A stretch of DNA of 64,000 bases, taken from the NCBI GenBank assembly GCA_016169945.1, contig JADLSH010000395.1:8894001-8958000 (forward strand), written 5' to 3'. The stretch is from Trachythela sp. YZ-2020 (Eukaryota > Cnidaria > Anthozoa > Malacalcyonacea > Clavulariidae). Of the stretch, positions 1 to 10,472 are shown one piece after another. Positions within the stretch are counted from its first letter, which is position 1; the number at the start of each line of letters is the position of its first letter. Both the position numbers and the translations under genes were made by a program. The notes beneath the pieces were generated by a model, which saw nothing but the letters and a program-made list of their open reading frames with translations, did not search any database and had not been told where the DNA came from.

Positions 1-60
1 ACCTGTAAAATGCACTTCACGTGGCGAAGTGTTGTCCCAAAGGACAGCACTTCCTGCCAT
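1..60 (+). repeat. 60-bp direct repeat, copy 1
   Basis: This block recurs almost unchanged at 1145-1204, with one inserted base near the end. It can form two hairpins: CACTTC/GAAGTG around a short loop, then a second using GGACAGCAC. The copies flank about 1.1 kb of non-coding DNA and could be the ends of a short non-autonomous element. The window edge cuts off any left flank, so no target duplication can be tested. Confidence 0.6.
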
Positions 61-200
61 TATTTATTTAATTCAATTCTTTGAACAATTTATAGTTACA
101 AATTTACAAGTTACATATACATAATCTTGGAATATATTTGAGCATGTAAATTTAATTGATAGATCAGTACTCGGCTCTGCCTATGGGGAGGTGGGTGGGT

Positions 201-647
201 ATTTTTGTGGTACAAGGTTTGATACCTTGAAACAAACTTTGAAAAATTTCACCAGCACTGTTTACACACTGAAGGAAATCTTGCGAATGAGCAGCGGACG
301 CATAAACTGTACCCAAATGCCTTTAGTACAAAGAGCGCCATTGTATGCATGATGGTGACAGCTATCTTTGGGAGAACTCTTTGATTGGTTAGACCCAAGT
401 TTGCATCAGTTGTTCACATGCTAAGTTTCCAAAGTTCAAGTTCGTATCGTATTTTATATTTATTAACAGGACACGAGAATAAACGCCTTGTTCTATCAAG
501 GTACTTGAGATTTCCCTGAGCTATAATTGTTAGCGCATGCACTAATTGTGCTGACAGACTGGCAAGGCCTTAGGGCAAATGTAATCTTCTTGAACATATT
601 ACTTCATTAACCGCAATTTTTAGCTTTGCATAAATTGAATATTTAAT
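201..647 (+). repeat. 447-bp dispersed direct repeat, copy 1
   Basis: The block matches 3684-4130 at a constant offset of 3483 bases from end to end, so there is no net length change between copies. The copies look near-identical by eye, which implies a recent duplication or a young transposon family. No protein signature is visible. The sequence beyond each edge is unrelated. Confidence 0.85.
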
Positions 648-1144
648 GAAGTTTAATATGTTGAAATATATCGTAAAGTACTTTGGGCAACTGGCAAATT
701 CAGCAGACAACACACACAACAGACGCATTTTGTGGCATATATTTTGGGCAAGGAAGTGCTCGAACAGTCTAGAGGCTCTAGCGAACCTACGTTTTTACCT
801 AGAGGAGACAGAGGTCCTCTAGATGGCAGAGGGTTGAGCCAGCTCTGGCATGTTGTTCAGCGAGTTGAGGCCTGATGGTCTAGAGACCACCCTTAGTTAT
901 ACTGAGACAGTAAGGGCACTCAAGACCTGACAGAGCATGCAAAAACTGTAGGTTATTCTAGAGGAGACGGTGGGCCTCTAGATAACGGGGGGGACGGCGG
1001 CCCCCCGTTCAGGTCAGTCAGCTCGTTGAAATTGAGTCCTAGTTGGACTTGGTGACCAACCATTGGTGCAGGGTACTCAACTATGTATGACTGACCCATC
1101 GAGTCTCTAGGTCAGGTAATTAGGTCGCATTTACGACCTGAATG

Positions 1145-1204
1145 ACCTGTAAAATGCACTTCACGTGGCGAAGTGTTGTCCCAAAGGACAGCACTTCCCT
1201 GCCA
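1145..1204 (+). repeat. 60-bp direct repeat, copy 2
   Basis: Same orientation and hairpin structure as 1-60. Between the two copies are the 447-bp duplicated block (201-647) and a stretch at about 797-985 in which an imperfect palindrome starting CTAGAGGAGAC and ending CCTCTAGAT occurs twice. No reading frame of interest lies between the copies. Confidence 0.6.
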
Positions 1205-2389
1205 TTAATTACAATCTGTACGAAGTACATATTGTCATTTCCGCCACGGGAAGCCGAGCCGAGTTTATTAATTACGCATATTTATAAAAATGCGTGGGAG
1301 CAGTAGAATGATGAAAGCGTAGTTACCGAAATGGGTTTTGGTAGTCGAAGCTGTATAGACAGTTTGCAGCTTTTGGAACAGTTGAATTATTCTTATTTAT
1401 GTTGGCTTTGCCCTTTGATGCATCGATATATTCTGACTTCCATGCGGAAACCGGGCTGAGTTCTCTTTGTATATTATAAACTGTGGAGAGGCCGAAACAG
1501 ACGGCGAACATAAATTATGTACTTGATTGCTATTACGAAGACCCATTTCGAAAGTAATTTTTCATCAGTTATTACTCCATGCTCAAAAGGAAACATGCGT
1601 ATCTAAGTGCGAGAAGGAAATCATGGAGGCCAGAAAAAACCTGCAGTACAGGAAAACCTGGGTAGGGCCAAGACCTCCAGCAGCTCCCCTACATAGCTCC
1701 ACTATCTTTACAAATCAATGAAGTATCACCATCGACATTACACAGCATCATGCTAAGTATGATGAACAGTGTCCGAACGAGAAGCATGAATGACTGTTAA
1801 CCTGCAAGTTTAAATGATGCAAGCCCCAAGATTGTATTTTGATCTTGCATTATATCAATATTTTAAGTTTAAGCGGTGTAAACTAGCTGAGCCCCAGTAC
1901 TAAGTTCATTCTCGCAATGCATGCAGTGATGCGAACAATAAAGATCATACAACAAATGCACTACAGTTCATAATCTAGTTCGGAATGATGATGCAGCAAA
2001 TTAGGGTTGACGTGGAATTCTGGAATTAACATCGCCAGGTTTCATTCATATCTGTACTTCGTGCTTTACTTTGTCTTACTAACAACGAGAAAACGGAAAG
2101 GAAAACAAGTACACTGCGGTGGAAATTTGGTGAAAGGTGGGGGGGGATTTTATGTATACCAATGAATATCTATACCACGGGAATTGAAACCCAGCAATGC
2201 AGAGATAGAAGTATCCATTATCCAATAACATTTTACAGTGCCTGGGTTGTTTGTGTCATTGTGTGGTATACAAAGTATAAACTGTTGACAGATTTCCTGG
2301 GGAAATGTTCATATCGGTCACGCAAACTCAAGCACTGGAACGTATGTGGCAGTAACAGAAAGTTATATTTATGTATATTTATGTATTAG
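1205..2389. other. No recognisable gene
   Basis: Short open frames on both strands show no domain, codon pattern or splice structure that I recognise. The segment is AT-rich and non-repetitive within this window. Confidence 0.5.
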
Positions 2390-3120
2390 TATATTCATGT
2401 ATATAGGATCATATTAAAAGCTAGAATTCAAGATGCGATAGATAGCATAAAACGCTAGAACACGAGACTCATAAGCACTAGACCAGATAAGAGTATATTC
2501 ATGTATAGAATCATATTAAAGGTTATAAATTCAGGTTGAGATAATTAGCATAGAAAACGCAGAAACGCTAAACAGGGACCCATAGCACTAGACCTGACAA
2601 CTAGTACATTCATGCATGTAATAGGATCATATTAAAGCTAAAAATTTGAGTTGCGATAAGTAGCACAGTACAGTAGGTCAAACACGAGACTCATAGCACT
2701 ATACCAGACAAGAGTATATATATAGTCAGGTATAGGATCCTACTGAAAGCTAGTCAAGCTAGAGTTGAGATAAATAGCGTACTACACTATAAAACATACT
2801 AAATATGAGACTCGTATAGCACTATACCAAGCAAGAGCCATAGGATCATGTATTCAGGTATAGGATCATATTAAAAGCTTAAAGCTAGAAATTCGAGTTT
2901 AGATAAGTAGCACAATGCACTAAACATACTAAACATGAGATTCATAGCACTATATATACCAGACAAGAGTATAGTTGTATTCAGGTATATAGGATCATAT
3001 TAAAAGCTAGAAATTCGAGTTGAGAGAAGTAGAACACGCTAAACCAGACAAGAGTATGTTACTATATTCATGCAGAGGATCACATTAAAACATTTAGTCT
3101 AGTCTAGATAAATAGCATAC
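2390..3120 (+). repeat. Minisatellite of about seven diverged ~110-bp units
   Basis: Each unit carries the same landmarks in order: TATATTCATG, AGGATCATATTAAAAGC, an AATTCGAGTTGAGATAA-like block, a TAGCACTA block, then CCAGACAAGAG. Units differ by substitutions and small indels. The sixth is shortened and the last is truncated. The array has no coding potential and looks like old tandem duplication. Confidence 0.85.
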
Positions 3121-3282
3121 TGTAACACGTTAAAAGTACACCTATAGTTATAACAATAAGAAACGAACTCACTCGGTTTTGGGTTCCAGAAATAAGATTA
3201 GGAGCGACAGCGATTTCCCAGGTTCAGAACAGAGGGAGCTTGTACGTCTGAGGGAAAAACAATCTCGTGCCGAGATGAAGAA

Positions 3283-3603
3283 CTACGCGGTCGCCTGCCG
3301 TTCTTGAGTAGGTAAAACATATTGTTCCTGACTGGGCAATTTGTCCCGGGCCTGGTGGTTACATCGCATGCAATACAAGCCGTCCTCTTCAAATTGGGTG
3401 ATTTCCATATGGAAGTCTGAATATGGATGGTACGCTAGCAGTTCTTGTGCAGGGAATAAACCTATATTGTTCACAACTTCACAATTTGTCTCTGATATTG
3501 GTGGTTGTACCGCAGCGAACCGATCCTCTTCAACTTGTGTAACATTGCGCAAATTCCACATGGTCTTCCTGAGGTTCGAACCAAGATTTGTTATTCTTTC
3601 CAT
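3283..3603 (-). repeat. Diverged tandem duplication (~130-bp unit) with an open minus frame
   Basis: Two neighbouring blocks, about 3299-3430 and 3435-3570, share order and spacing: GTTCTTG, AATTTGTC, GGTGGTT, then TCCTCTTCAA. The minus strand is open through both (106 codons), and the translated repeats share a TQ-EED pattern. No family is recognised. It may be an exon of an unknown repetitive protein or a non-coding tandem repeat that happens to be open. Confidence 0.45.
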
Positions 3604-3683
3604 CCAGAAGCCGTATAGCCTTTGCTCTCAACGTAATCTTTACATGTTGGTTGTTTTTTTTGGGGGGGGGTTTTTTATTTTTT

Positions 3684-4130
3684 ATTTTTGTGGTACAAGG
3701 TTTGATACCTTGAAACAAACTTTGAAAAATTTCACCAGCACTGTTTACACACTGAAGGAAATCTTGCGAATGAGCAGCGGACGCATAAACTGTACCCAAA
3801 TGCCTTTAGTACAAAGAGCGCCATTGTATGCATGATGGTGACAGCTATCTTTGGGAGAACTCTTTGATTGGTTAGACCCAAGTTTGCATCAGTTGTTCAC
3901 ATGCTAAGTTTCCAAAGTTCAAGTTCGTATCGTATTTTATATTTATTAACAGGACACGAGAATAAACGCCTTGTTCTATCAAGGTACTTGAGATTTCCCT
4001 GAGCTATAATTGTTAGCGCATGCACTAATTGTGCTGACAGACTGGCAAGGCCTTAGGGCAAATGTAATCTTCTTGAACATATTACTTCATTAACCGCAAT
4101 TTTTAGCTTTGCATAAATTGAATATTTAAT
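3684..4130 (+). repeat. 447-bp dispersed direct repeat, copy 2
   Basis: Second copy of the block at 201-647, same orientation. It is preceded by a G- and T-rich homopolymer tract (about 3653-3683) that could be a degenerate tail or a slippage site. Reading frames running through it are chance overlaps. Confidence 0.85.
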
Positions 4131-5111
4131 TGTTTACTGATATACCGTAAACCCACCCGAATATAAGCACCTCGGTGTACTGTATAAGCCCATTATATTC
4201 ACTAACGCTCAAACCATTCCAAATATAAGGACCCCGAATCTTCTGTGTAACAGCTTTCCAACTTTGGTTTAAAACTGCAGTGGAAACATTGTAAAAACAA
4301 AGAAATTCCATAGATTATCGGAGTGGTGCTACATATAAGTGTACATTTCTTGTAGAGTAAAATGCCTCTGGTTGTTGCAGGCTGGCAGGGCATGCTCATG
4401 GGTGGATTTGACAAAGCAGAATGTAATGAATATATGGCATTTATATTTTACAGAATCAAATGACCAGTTTTCTATCATCCTATATCAAGTTACTTGCCAT
4501 ATGAGGTAACTTTTAAACTTTAACTTATTCATCCTTAGTTAATCAATACCTGGAATTTGTGGGACACACTGCCAATATTACTTGGAGAAGTATTTGATCA
4601 GATCTCAGCACTTATCATGATTGACCTTTACCGAATATGACATTACTGTTTCTTGATTTCATGTGGGAACATTGTTGCTGCCACAGGCAGCACTCCTAAT
4701 TTTGACATGCTAAGGTTTCTCCAGAGTTCACTCGACCCAGTCTTTCGGGCCGAGTTATGTATTGTCGAGATTTTGATCTCGCGTCTGTCCGCCAAGATGT
4801 CAGAATTCCGGGGGGGGGGCACCGGGGGAGTAGAGAAAATTATTGAATTGCGAATCTGACTTGATGCAAAATATACGAACACTTCCCGAAGAAACCAGGT
4901 AAGTATGGCTTTATTTCTTCCTGCTAATATCCACCAAAGCGATGAACTGTTTAGTGTTCATTCTAGAGGCAAGCAATGTGCTTTTGAGTTTATCAGCGCT
5001 TCTTACAGCCCGAAATATCCCATTGTCCGCATGGTCGTTTACAACATTTAATAGCGTCTTAATACAAGGAGACAAGATGTACTTAAGTATTACGGGAACC
5101 ACTCAGTATTT
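4131..5111. other. No recognisable gene
   Basis: The stretch holds short antisense-overlapping open frames only. A G-rich run near 4808-4824 is the only compositional oddity. Confidence 0.45.
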
Positions 5112-5131
5112 TAATGAAATACAAAAGAACA

Positions 5132-6000
5132 GTAACTCCGAATAACATGTTGTTATTTTATTGAATCGACGTTTCGACTAGATTGTAGTTATCATCAGGA
5201 TTAGTGTGCAAGTACTTATATAGTGAAGAAAGCGGAGCTTGGTGTCATTGAAATATGATAAGTTCTTTAGAAGCTTTTAGCGCCATGGTTAACGTCTGCG
5301 TATGGCCAGAGACTAGCTCTTTATATAACATTAAAAAAGCATTAATAATTCATGAGGAAAAGACAAAGGAAATCACTACCATATCAGTGGTTTTATATGT
5401 GATAAAAAATCATGTTAATTTACATAAACTTTACATTTGATTTTCTCGGCTTAGACAATGTTTAATTTTAAAATTACTTCGCCAATGAACTCATAAGATG
5501 GGTCTTTTTTTAAGCCATTTAAAACACTTGCAGTTCGTGCTTTATCAGATATAAAACAGGAGTGCGCAGCACGAGTGTTTTATATCTGATAAAGCACGAA
5601 CTGCGAGTGTTTTAAATAGTACATATAAAAGACCAGTGGTCTTACCTATCAATTATTTTACAGTTACTGAATATAAGTAACATGTTCATCATTCAGAGAA
5701 CACAACCACTGAGAACGTACCCAAAATGTGGATAAGATTGCCATTTATTGGCAAATATGGCAATATTCTCACTAATAAATTAATCAAGACGTAGACGTAA
5801 ACGGCCATACGCAGACGTAAACCAGAACGTAACCATGGCGGTAAAGCTTCTAAATAACTTATCATATTTCAATTACACCAAGCTCCGCTTTCTCCACTAT
5901 ATAAATACTTGCACTTGTAATTTTACACTAATCCTGATGATGACTACAATCTAGTCGAAACGTCGATTCAATAAAATAACAAAATGTTATTCTGAGTTAC
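5132..6000. mobile_element. Fold-back (MITE-like) element with ~175-198-bp inverted arms
   Basis: The left arm (5132-5307) and right arm (5803-6000) are inverted copies running from GTAACTC to GTCTGCGTATGGCC, with small indels between them. A further 21-bp perfect inverted pair lies outside, at 5112-5132 and 6123-6143, so the true ends may be wider. No clear target duplication was found. No coding sequence lies inside, which suggests a non-autonomous element. Confidence 0.8.
5502..5631. repeat. Nested long hairpin inside the fold-back element
   Basis: Arms containing GTTCGTGCTTTATCAG and its complement, followed by ATATAAAAC, surround a loop of about 17 bases. The core stem is perfect for at least 25 bp and continues outward imperfectly. 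It is probably a second MITE inserted in the first. Confidence 0.8.
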
Positions 6001-6055
6001 AAATCATGAATAAAAATCATGAATCATGATAAAAAGCTACTATTTTGGGGGGTCT

Positions 6056-6081
6056 TATACTTCAATGGCCATTGAAGTATA
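6056..6081. repeat. 26-bp perfect palindrome
   Basis: The sequence TATACTTCAATGG is followed directly by its exact reverse complement, with no spacer. It lies between the fold-back element and the large TIR nest. No function can be assigned. Confidence 0.8.
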
Positions 6082-6538
6082 CGACTCCCTTGGGGCAGGG
6101 GGTCGTTAACTTCAATTGATCCCTGTTCTTTTGTATTTCATTAAGATGTACTTAAGAGCTCTGAATAATGGCCTATTAGCCCTAGACCCTGGTGTAGAAT
6201 TTTTGTCTATAGATAACATACCAACAATTGTTACTGTTAATAATTCATGTACGAATACATGTAGTATGATGACAAATAGTGGTATAAATAATTTAATTTG
6301 TAAATAATTTAATCTTTTGTATTACATATCAATTGTAAAGTTGCACGTTTGTTGCAACTCCACTATTTGTAATAAGACGTAATTGAATTGATCTACCCAT
6401 TGTGTTAGAAGAACAAATTGGCAAAAATGATAACCAAATTTGGTTTATGACTTATGGAAAGGAGCTTCAAGGGCTTGTTATAACTGATTGGGAAATTGAA
6501 TTTCCTTACCATCATATTCATACAGACTTTTGCATATT

Positions 6539-7274
6539 GGGTCATTCCACGCCAAATCGACTAAACTTCCTGCACAAGCATTACACATTTAGTTGATTTT
6601 TGGTACACTTTTAGATCATTATATAATTAGAATTTGTGTGAATTTTCAGTAGATGACATTAAGTATTTCAGGAAATATAAGCAAAGCATGGCGTGATTGT
6701 CAGCTGCAGAAGTCGCGATTTTGACAGAATTTGTAATTTCGGCATAATTCGCACATCAATATCTCGTTTATCACGCCACCTATTAACACAAAAATTTGTA
6801 CAGTAATAAATCTGAGACTGCTCTTCTAAACCAACACATCGTTTAATGTATGTGGTAAAGGATGTTGTAAATAACGGGGGATCAACATACTGGCAGAATG
6901 AAAAAAATACAAATTCGTCGTAGATTTGAACTATAATATCTTGGTAGATATCTGTCTAGGTACATTCATGTTATCCACACATAAAAACAAGCCTTCAAAG
7001 AATTCTTGTTAGCAATAATAGCCCGTTACAATTAGTCAGACATTAAAAATACCGATTTAAATTGCGGCAATATTTAGAAGTGTCTTCTTTTCGACGAGGG
7101 AAATAAGCATGTGGGACTAATCAGACAAACTCAAGATTTCGCTGTATTAAAGTAGATATTATGCTAAACCTGTGGTAGAAATTTCATTATTGTCCTCTGA
7201 CTGGTTCGATATTAACGAGCGATCTAAAAATTGGTGTTTTTCACTAATTGAATTCAAATGTAAACAAACAAATT
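6539..7274 (+). repeat. Left terminal inverted repeat of outer nest
   Basis: It matches the reverse complement of 29473-30209 over its length with scattered substitutions and small indels. The outer end reads GGGTCATTCCACGCC. The inner end is AAACAAACAAATT, after which the two sides diverge sharply. Confidence 0.85.
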
Positions 7275-7575
7275 ATTATTGCTGCCGCAGCGAGCGAGGC
7301 AGCAGACCTAAATGATGGAGTTGGGCTTTTTTTAAATTTTGCCTTAGCGCATTGCATTGTGGTCGAATATAAGTTATACCCAACATGCAGTGCGCGGAAC
7401 AACTATATATACTTTTCCTGACCATGTGCTTCTTTCTCTTTGGACCTTCTGGCGGATGTACTGGCGATATTAAGGTAAAGAAACTTTGTAGTCGTCAGTT
7501 TTTATAGATTTGTTTTGTTAAATTTACTTATTGATATTCATATTGGGATGCTGATTTGATGTCTTAATTATTTGA

Positions 7576-7712
7576 CACATTATTTTTTAATATTTTGGTT
7601 CATTGATATATTTGCTAACACATCGTGTTTTGGTATAGTGTTTGACACTCACTGTATTCAGAATTTTATTTGGTGTGTGTTTCACGCCTCGTTTCTGTTC
7701 GGTTGTCTATGC
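7576..7712 (+). repeat. Target-site repeat, left copy
   Basis: The ~137 bp just outside the left TIR recur just outside the right TIR at about 14114-14256, in the same orientation. Both contain TTTTTAATATTTTGGTTCAT and end in GGTTGTCTATGC. Since CTATGT lies between each copy and the element, the transposon apparently inserted at the junction of two pre-existing tandem units. Confidence 0.8.
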
Positions 7713-7718
7713 CTATGT

Positions 7719-8040
7719 TACGGTGGCCCACAACGGCAAACACAACACACTATTTACTTACCACGACAATACATTTATAAAACACAACACAATATTTGCT
7801 AAACACAACAATAAATTCATCCAAACACAACACTGAATATTTGCGTTAAAACACAACAATAAAATTATCAAAACACACAAATAAATTTACTAAAACACAA
7901 CAACAAATGAACTAAAACACAACAGTAAATTCATTAAAACACAACAGTAAATTCATTAAAACACAACAATAAATTTACTAAAACACAACAGTAAATTCAT
8001 TAAAACACAACAGTAAATTCATTAAAACACAACAACCAAT
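7719..8040 (+). repeat. Left TIR of integrase/HECT element with 22-bp subterminal repeats
   Basis: The outer ~150 bp match the right TIR almost exactly. Inward, the unit AAAACACAACAGTAAATTCA (about 22 bp with a TT end) is repeated in variants, with more copies than on the right. Such repeats may be transposase binding sites. Confidence 0.85.
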
Positions 8041-8165
8041 TTATTAAAAATACAACTGCAAGAGTAGTTTCATTGCATTGTCATTGGCCATTGGCATTGC
8101 ATGAAATTGTTGTTATCTAATAAGCTACTTGTTCATATAAACACATGCTATTTTAATTTTTGTAA

Positions 8166-9345
8166 ATGGATGGGCCTATTAAATGCTTGGAGTGTTCTCA
8201 AAACCTGGACTTGACTTTTATGTTTTGCCCTGGATGTGGATATGCTGTAAATAAAGAAGAACTTCTAATACGTTATTATTTTCACTGAGGATATAGTTAT
8301 ACGTCTATTGGTTCCCTTCTGAATCAACGGCACGACATCGAGATGTCTGTCCGAACTCTTCAAAATAGGCTCTCAGAATATGGGTTGAAAAGAAGAGTCA
8401 CAGATACCCCTGATGCAGTAATTTATCAAGCAATAGAACGCGAGTTAGATGGTCCTGGATGTATGAGAGGGTATCAAGAAACAATGTGGCAAGAATCCTG
8501 ATCCAGAAGGAACTGCTCTACGGAGAGCTCACCGACTTAGGAGAAGGTCTTACACCAATCCTGGGCCCAATTTTGCGTGGCACATAGACGGCTACGATAA
8601 ACGGAAACCATACGGTTTTCCGATCCACGGCTGTGTGGATGGCTTTAGTCGTCGTGTTTTATGGTTAAAGGTATGTCGCACCAATAACGACCCATCATAT
8701 GTTGCAACTTTTTTCTACAAGTGCGTAAAGACGACTAACGGTTGCCCAAGTCTTTTACGAACAGAATGCGGCACGGAAAACGGAGTCATGGCAGCAATGC
8801 AGTGTTACTTTCGTGCACCAGGAAATGACAATCAAGCAGGTTTGAATGCACACGTGTACGGATCATCACATTCCAACCAACGCATTGAGAGATGGTGGTC
8901 GTTTTATCGCCACGATAGATCAACGTGGTGGATAAATTTTTTTAAAGATTTAGTCGAGAGAAATGTAGTTAATACATCAAGTGAAATAAGCATGCAATGT
9001 TTATGGTTCTGTTTTAAAGATATTTTGCAGCAAGACCTTGACTCAGTAAAAGATAATTGGAACAGCCACTATATCCGTAGATCACGTCATGATACCATTC
9101 CTGGAAGACCAAATGAGCTCTACTACCTACCTGAGAATAGTGGCTACGAAGACTACATATGCGCTGTTTCTCAGGAGCAAGTTGACGATATGGGTGCATA
9201 CTGTGAATTGCCTGATGATGATAACATTTTTTATGAGTATTTCGGTTATGTTATGGAGAGCCAGGATCTAGCACCACCTTCAACCTGGAGGGAAGCATTA
9301 TTGCTCTACAATCAGTTGAATGATTTGGCTGAGCCAGAATTGTAA
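8166..9345 (+). pseudogene. Integrase-like DDE transposase, broken
   Basis: The product would cut and join DNA during transposition. From ATG 8166 it begins with a zinc ribbon (KCLEC and FCPGCG). A TGA at 8286-8288 then interrupts the conserved helix-turn-helix region. A small deletion or frameshift near 8490-8515 follows. The catalytic core is open from about 8510 to 9345: WHIDGYDK has the first Asp, LRTECGTEN has Glu where the family normally has the second Asp, and SNQRIERWW has the Glu. This family is widespread in invertebrate and fish genomes as an integrase core protein. The stop, the frameshift and the Asp-to-Glu change all argue that this copy is inactive. Confidence 0.8.
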
Positions 9346-10472
9346 TATGTGATATGTCATGTCGTTTCAAAGTTTTCTGCAGTTCAATGACATTGGATGC
9401 TAGAGGGACATGGCAGAGAGTCAGTCTGAATGCAACAATTTCAATATTATCAATTTTGAAATTGAAACAAAAATCCTTGGTGCCAGTTGGAACATACTGA
9501 TGAAAACTTCATAGACTGGAAAACTTCGGTCTTATACTTCTTTATACTCTCTGGAGAAATTATGGTCCCACAGTCGGTCGTTTTGTACGCCAGTTCTTAC
9601 AGTAAAGCAGAGGACTAGAAAAGCAATTAAGAGCAGTGCTATTGCAGCACGACTATAATTACACTACTGACGTACACAAATCCTAGCCGATTAAACTTCT
9701 TGTTTTGGATAAAATTGAAATTCTTTATGTTTAAGCCAGGGCAGTGAATTTAAATCAGATCGTAGTCAAGCTGACTAAGGACCACAACCAATGCGAATTA
9801 CCATTTATTCTTTGCAGTTATTAGCAAAATAATTTCTCAAATACGTTGTAATTTTGTCACAGGCTGGAATGAATGTTTTCGAGTAATTTTCAGAATAGCC
9901 TCCTGAGAAAGCTTGACTGTGAACTGGTCACTTCCTTTGTTTTGACCTTTATCCTTTGTTCAAAATGCTTTCAATATGCAGCATATACATTAATTCAGTC
10001 ACAATACATTTGCAAAAATGTAATTATGAATGTCTTCCATTATTACATGCAGGATATAGTAAGACCACATGCCCACAGTAACGTTTTCAAACGTTTTCAT
10101 TTTTGTCTTCAAACAAAAACGGATAAAAACACTGTCTATCAATTTACGACAGAAGTTGGAGCTAATTTAATATGTTGAGAATATTTCCCTTAGATCGCGT
10201 GAACAGGACGTCAAAACGATAAAAGAGATGAAAACGTTTTTGAAAACGTTTTTGAAAATGCTCGAAAACGACGCCCGTGTGCGCATAGTCTAAGAAACAC
10301 AACACAATAATATTTATTTACAAACTTAAATATAAGCAGTTAAGTCTCTGCCATGTTGTACGTATTTCTAAAATAAGAACATCACACATACTTTATATAT
10401 AATGTATGTATCTAACATAACTAATAAAACATGAACTATCAAGACTAAATGGCATACGGTACTAGTTAGCAA
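9346..10472. other. Gap between convergent genes, with an imperfect inverted repeat
   Basis: No gene is seen. About 10055-10300 is an imperfect fold-back whose arms begin TAAGACCACATGCCCACAG on the left and an analogous TTAGACTATGCGCACACGG on the right, both followed by CGTTTTC-rich sequence. It may be a decayed MITE. The rest would hold 3' untranslated regions. Confidence 0.45.

Noticed and set aside
2390..3120. Satellite with centromere role
   Set aside because: There are only about seven strongly diverged units in an isolated array; nothing supports a centromeric function.
3341..3835. 164-codon plus-strand frame
   Set aside because: It spans a tandem repeat, a homopolymer tract and the start of a dispersed repeat; the composition is not protein-like.
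7387..7476. Possible signal-peptide exon (ATG at 7387, donor GTAAAG)
   Set aside because: A hydrophobic run and a donor-like end are visible, but no acceptor exon continues it and the flanks are transposon DNA.
7830..8040. CRISPR-like array
   Set aside because: Regularly spaced AAAACACAACA units look array-like, but the spacers are not unique, the units lie in a TIR, and the DNA is eukaryotic.
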